Source of the DNA: Flavobacterium humi
Lineage (GTDB): Bacteria > Bacteroidota > Bacteroidia > Flavobacteriales > Flavobacteriaceae
Direction: 5' to 3'
Assembly: GCF_004745595.1 (NCBI RefSeq)
Contig: NZ_SRLH01000009.1
Span: 124,001 to 188,000 of the forward strand
DNA length: 64,000 bases
Below are positions 61,498 through 64,000 of this stretch, one piece after another; the stretch's first letter is position 1, and each line of letters opens with the position of its first letter. Position numbers and translations under genes: made by a program. The notes below the pieces were generated by a model, which did not search any database, had not been told where the DNA came from, and saw only the letters and a list, made by a program, of their open reading frames with translations.

Positions 61498-62451
61498 TTA
61501 AAACAATTTCTTAATAATCATTTCTTCAGAAATTCCTTCTGCATCCGCTTTATAGTTTTTAATAATACGATGACGCAGGATTCCGGTAGCAACCGCCTGT
61601 ACATCTTCGATATCCGGAGAAAACTTCCCGTTAAGCGCCGCATGTGTTTTGGCCGCTAAAATCAGGTTTTGCGAAGCCCTTGGCCCGGCTCCCCAGTCAA
61701 GGTAGTTTTTGATGAAATCATTTGACAACGCATTGTCCGGACGTGTTTTTGAAACCAGGGTCACAGCATATTCGATTACGTTGTCAGCCACAGGGATACG
61801 GCGGATCAAATGCTGGAAATCAATAATTTCCTGCGCGGTAAACAACGGATTTACCTGTTCTGAAAAATCGTTGGTGGTGCTTTTTACTACCTGGACTTCT
61901 TCCGCAAAAGAAGGATAATCCAATTTTATGGCAAACATAAACCTGTCGAGCTGCGCTTCCGGCAACGGGTAAGTCCCTTCCTGTTCGATAGGGTTTTGGG
62001 TGGCCAATACAAAGAAAGGCAAGTCCAATTTATGATGCTGCCCTGCAATGGTCACCGATTTTTCCTGCATGGCTTCCAATAAAGCGGCCTGCGTTTTTGG
62101 CGGAGTACGGTTTATCTCATCGGCAAGGATGATATTAGAGAAGATCGGTCCTTTCAAGAATTTGAAATTCCTGCTTTCGTCCAGGATTTCGCTCCCTAAA
62201 ATATCGGAAGGCATCAAATCGGGTGTAAACTGGATCCTTTTGAAATCAAGTCCCAAAGCTTGCGAAATGGTATTGACCATAAGTGTTTTGGCTAATCCTG
62301 GAACACCCACCAGCAAAGCATGCCCTCCGGAGAAGATACTCAGGACGATCTGGTTTACCACTTCTTCCTGGCCTACGATGATTTTAGCAATTTCCTGTTT
62401 TAATTCTTTCTGTTTCTGAACCAGATTTTGAATGGCGGCAACATCAGACAT
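61498..62451 (-). CDS. MoxR-type AAA+ ATPase
   Basis: 317 residues. Walker A VGVPGLAKTLMVNTI, Walker B NIILADEINRTPPKTQAALLEAM, then ATQNPIEQEGTYPLPEAQLDRFMF and the sensor 2 region GPRASQNLILAAK. MoxR proteins act as chaperones for metal or protein-complex assembly, usually next to VWA genes. None is seen downstream, since the next gene is the T9SS protein. A terminator separates it from the SurA-like gene upstream. Confidence 0.95.
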   Translation of the reverse strand: MSDVAAIQNLVQKQKELKQEIAKIIVGQEEVVNQIVLSIFSGGHALLVGVPGLAKTLMVNTISQALGLDFKRIQFTPDLMPSDILGSEILDESRNFKFLKGPIFSNIILADEINRTPPKTQAALLEAMQEKSVTIAGQHHKLDLPFFVLATQNPIEQEGTYPLPEAQLDRFMFAIKLDYPSFAEEVQVVKSTTNDFSEQVNPLFTAQEIIDFQHLIRRIPVADNVIEYAVTLVSKTRPDNALSNDFIKNYLDWGAGPRASQNLILAAKTHAALNGKFSPDIEDVQAVATGILRHRIIKNYKADAEGISEEMIIKKLF

Positions 62452-62467
62452 TTGACTATATTTTAAA

Positions 62468-62512
62468 TAAAAAAAGAGTTAGCACTATGAAATCATAAAA
62501 CTAACTCTTTTC
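62468..62512 (-). terminator. Terminator after the SurA-like gene
   Basis: AAAGAGTTAG / CTAACTCTTT with an 18-base loop; on the minus strand followed by a run of T, before the MoxR gene. Confidence 0.75.
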
Positions 62513-62529
62513 CCTGAATTAATAAAAAT

Positions 62530-63891
62530 TTATTTTTTCAACCAATTGTTGGTAAAAGCGCAGTCGCGGTATTCACCATTGATTTTGATGTACGTTTCCT
62601 TGATTTTCTCTTCAGACCATTTTGCAATGGCTTTGATTTGCTTTTCCTTCAGGGCCAATTCTTTCAAACGGCCATAATCTTTGGAATAATCGGCCGTATG
62701 CTCCTCATAACGATTGGTAACAGTCATTATTTTGTAAAATTTTCCTCCTGTACGGTCTTCATCCACCACTGGCAATGAAACTTCGTTGTCTTTCAGGTTC
62801 GCCACCTGGCTGTACAGGGAAGGATCCATTTTAGTCAGTTCAAAACGGGTATCGTGGGTTTTTGGGTTTGTTAAAATCCCTCCGTCGTTACGGGTTTCTT
62901 TCTCGTCGGACATTGTACGGGCAGCTTCGGCAAAAGTGATTTCCTTGTTTAAAATCCTGGTACGGATCAATTCCGCTTTTTCCTTGGCTTCCTTCAATGC
63001 TTCTGGGGTAACTTTCGGCGCAATAACAATATGGCGCAGGTCAATTTCCTGTCCTCTTATCTTTTCCAGGTAAATAATATGGAAGCCGAATTCGGTTTCG
63101 AAAGGCTCCGAAATCTCACCTTCATTCAAACTGAACGCCACATCCTTGAATTCCTTTACGAACTGCGTTCTACGGTCCATTTTATAGAAACCTCCATTGG
63201 AGCGGGATCCCGGGTCTTCGGAATATAAAACCGCCTTACTGAAAAAACTGGCGCCGTTCTCCTGGACGTCTTTTTTGAATCCTTTTAACTGATCTATCAC
63301 TTTCTGCTTGGCCTCCTGGGAAACGGCCGGTTTTACCACAATTTGGGCCACTTCCATTTCCGCACCGAAAACAGGAAGTTCCTCTTTTGGGATTTTCTTG
63401 AAAAAATCACGCACTTCTTCCGGCGTTATGGAAACTTCGTCTACGATCTTTTTCTGCATTTCCGCGGTCAGTTTATTCTCTTTGATAATATCAAAAAGCT
63501 CTGCCCTGAAATCCTGCTCGCTTGTTTTCTTGAAATACTGGACTACTTTTTCCATAGAACCCAGCTGCTCAACCATATAGCCAATCTGTTCGTTAAGTTT
63601 CGTGTTCACATCAGCATCGGTAACTACGATACTGTCCTGAATGGCCTGGTGGGCGTATAATTTATCTTCCAGCAATTTGCCCAACATTTCACAACGTTTG
63701 ATATCTTTAGTATCGACACCCTGGCTTGAAAGTTCAATATATGTTTTATCGATATCCGAATCCAAAATAACATAATCACCTACAACTGCCACTACGCCAT
63801 CAACTTTTTGCTTCTTTCCTTGTGCAAAAACACCGAAAGAAAGCATCGAAAGTGCTATTATTAAATTGATCCTACTGTTTAAAATTCTCAT
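62530..63891 (-). CDS. SurA-like peptidyl-prolyl isomerase
   Basis: 453 residues. Signal peptide (INLIIALSMLSFGVFAQ), SurA N-terminal chaperone domain (KVDGVVAVVGDYVILDSDIDKTYIEL), then two parvulin domains (about 175-275, with GGFYKMDRRTQFVKEFKDVAFSLNEGEISEPFETEFGFHIIYLEK, and about 280-390). It assists outer-membrane protein folding in the periplasm. It follows another PPIase-like gene by 17 bases. Confidence 0.93.
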   Translation of the reverse strand: MRILNSRINLIIALSMLSFGVFAQGKKQKVDGVVAVVGDYVILDSDIDKTYIELSSQGVDTKDIKRCEMLGKLLEDKLYAHQAIQDSIVVTDADVNTKLNEQIGYMVEQLGSMEKVVQYFKKTSEQDFRAELFDIIKENKLTAEMQKKIVDEVSITPEEVRDFFKKIPKEELPVFGAEMEVAQIVVKPAVSQEAKQKVIDQLKGFKKDVQENGASFFSKAVLYSEDPGSRSNGGFYKMDRRTQFVKEFKDVAFSLNEGEISEPFETEFGFHIIYLEKIRGQEIDLRHIVIAPKVTPEALKEAKEKAELIRTRILNKEITFAEAARTMSDEKETRNDGGILTNPKTHDTRFELTKMDPSLYSQVANLKDNEVSLPVVDEDRTGGKFYKIMTVTNRYEEHTADYSKDYGRLKELALKEKQIKAIAKWSEEKIKETYIKINGEYRDCAFTNNWLKK

Positions 63892-63908
63892 TTTTTTTAT
63901 TTACGTCG

Positions 63909-64000
63909 TTAATTATTCTTTAGTATTGAAGCTTTTACTTTTTCAAAGACCTCTTTATTTACTTCAACTTTGAATTCTTTTTTAAGCTCAGCCACCCAGT
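63909..64000 (-). CDS. Probable second SurA/PpiC-like protein (C-terminal fragment)
   Basis: Open minus-strand frame entering from the right edge and ending at a TAA at 63909-63911. The visible tail is about 29 residues (WVAELKKEFKVEVNKEVF ... SILKNN). A WxxxLKKxxxVEVNKEV end is usual for PpiC/SurA-type proteins, which fits its position 17 bases upstream of the SurA-like gene. Too short for a firm call. Confidence 0.5.
   Translation of the reverse strand, partial: WVAELKKEFKVEVNKEVFEKVKASILKNN

Overview
The window is a piece of a Bacteroidota chromosome, most likely Flavobacterium or a close flavobacterial relative. The evidence is TonB-dependent and DUF5686 outer-membrane proteins with carboxypeptidase-regulatory N-termini, a type IX secretion (T9SS) C-terminal sorting domain, DUF4290, promoters of the Bacteroidota form TTG-N19-21-TAnnTTTG, and few Shine-Dalgarno sequences. 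All of this was read by eye; no database search was run.

Layout. 1-8.05 kb: end of an ABC exporter, a calcium-loop lipoprotein, an M23 peptidase plus TonB-receptor operon, then a coiled-coil protein, zapA, a probable 6S RNA and rny. 8.08-15.6 kb: a flavin reductase and then an AT-rich accessory block. The block holds an exported GLPGLI-like protein, a subtilase, a Gly-rich peptide with a double-glycine leader, a membrane TPR-AraC regulator, a Gly-rich lipoprotein and a 41-residue membrane peptide. Three copies of one 20-bp palindrome lie upstream of the regulator and upstream of the peptide. 15.8-18.6 kb: a thioredoxin / ApbE / DUF4266 / DUF3570 operon. 19.4-22.3 kb: a 2.6-kb island between 85/86-bp direct repeats made from the 3' half of tRNA-Met and its terminator. 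It carries an AbiH-family protein and a HEPN-type protein in one operon and has no integrase. A hairpin repeat (GTGGCAAAA...TTTTGCCAC) sits at 8.8, 15.7 and 19.3 kb, at the borders of these accessory blocks.

22.4-64 kb is mainly core genome: START-like protein, aminotransferase IV, YqgE, HU, fmt, recQ, DUF493, DUF4290, murA (with Asp in place of the catalytic Cys), a TSUP transporter, DUF5686, aroQ, three small beta-barrel proteins, xerD, hisS, a MacB-type permease, prmC, ribD, YigZ, a thioesterase, dnaA, a low-molecular-weight phosphatase, a SAM methyltransferase, mltG, dapF, an HtrA protease, a long-form GAPDH, acetyltransferases, a LysM-NlpC endopeptidase, aconitase, a T9SS-secreted beta-propeller, a MoxR ATPase and SurA-like chaperones. 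A 21-bp minisatellite lies at 54.8-55.1 kb, and a structured repeat or RNA lies upstream of hisS.

How the genes work together. Many core genes serve the envelope: dapF, murA, mltG, the M23 and NlpC hydrolases, SurA-like chaperones and outer-membrane barrels. The accessory blocks look like three separate modules: a regulated peptide/protease locus, an extracytoplasmic redox/flavin locus and a putative abortive-infection pair.
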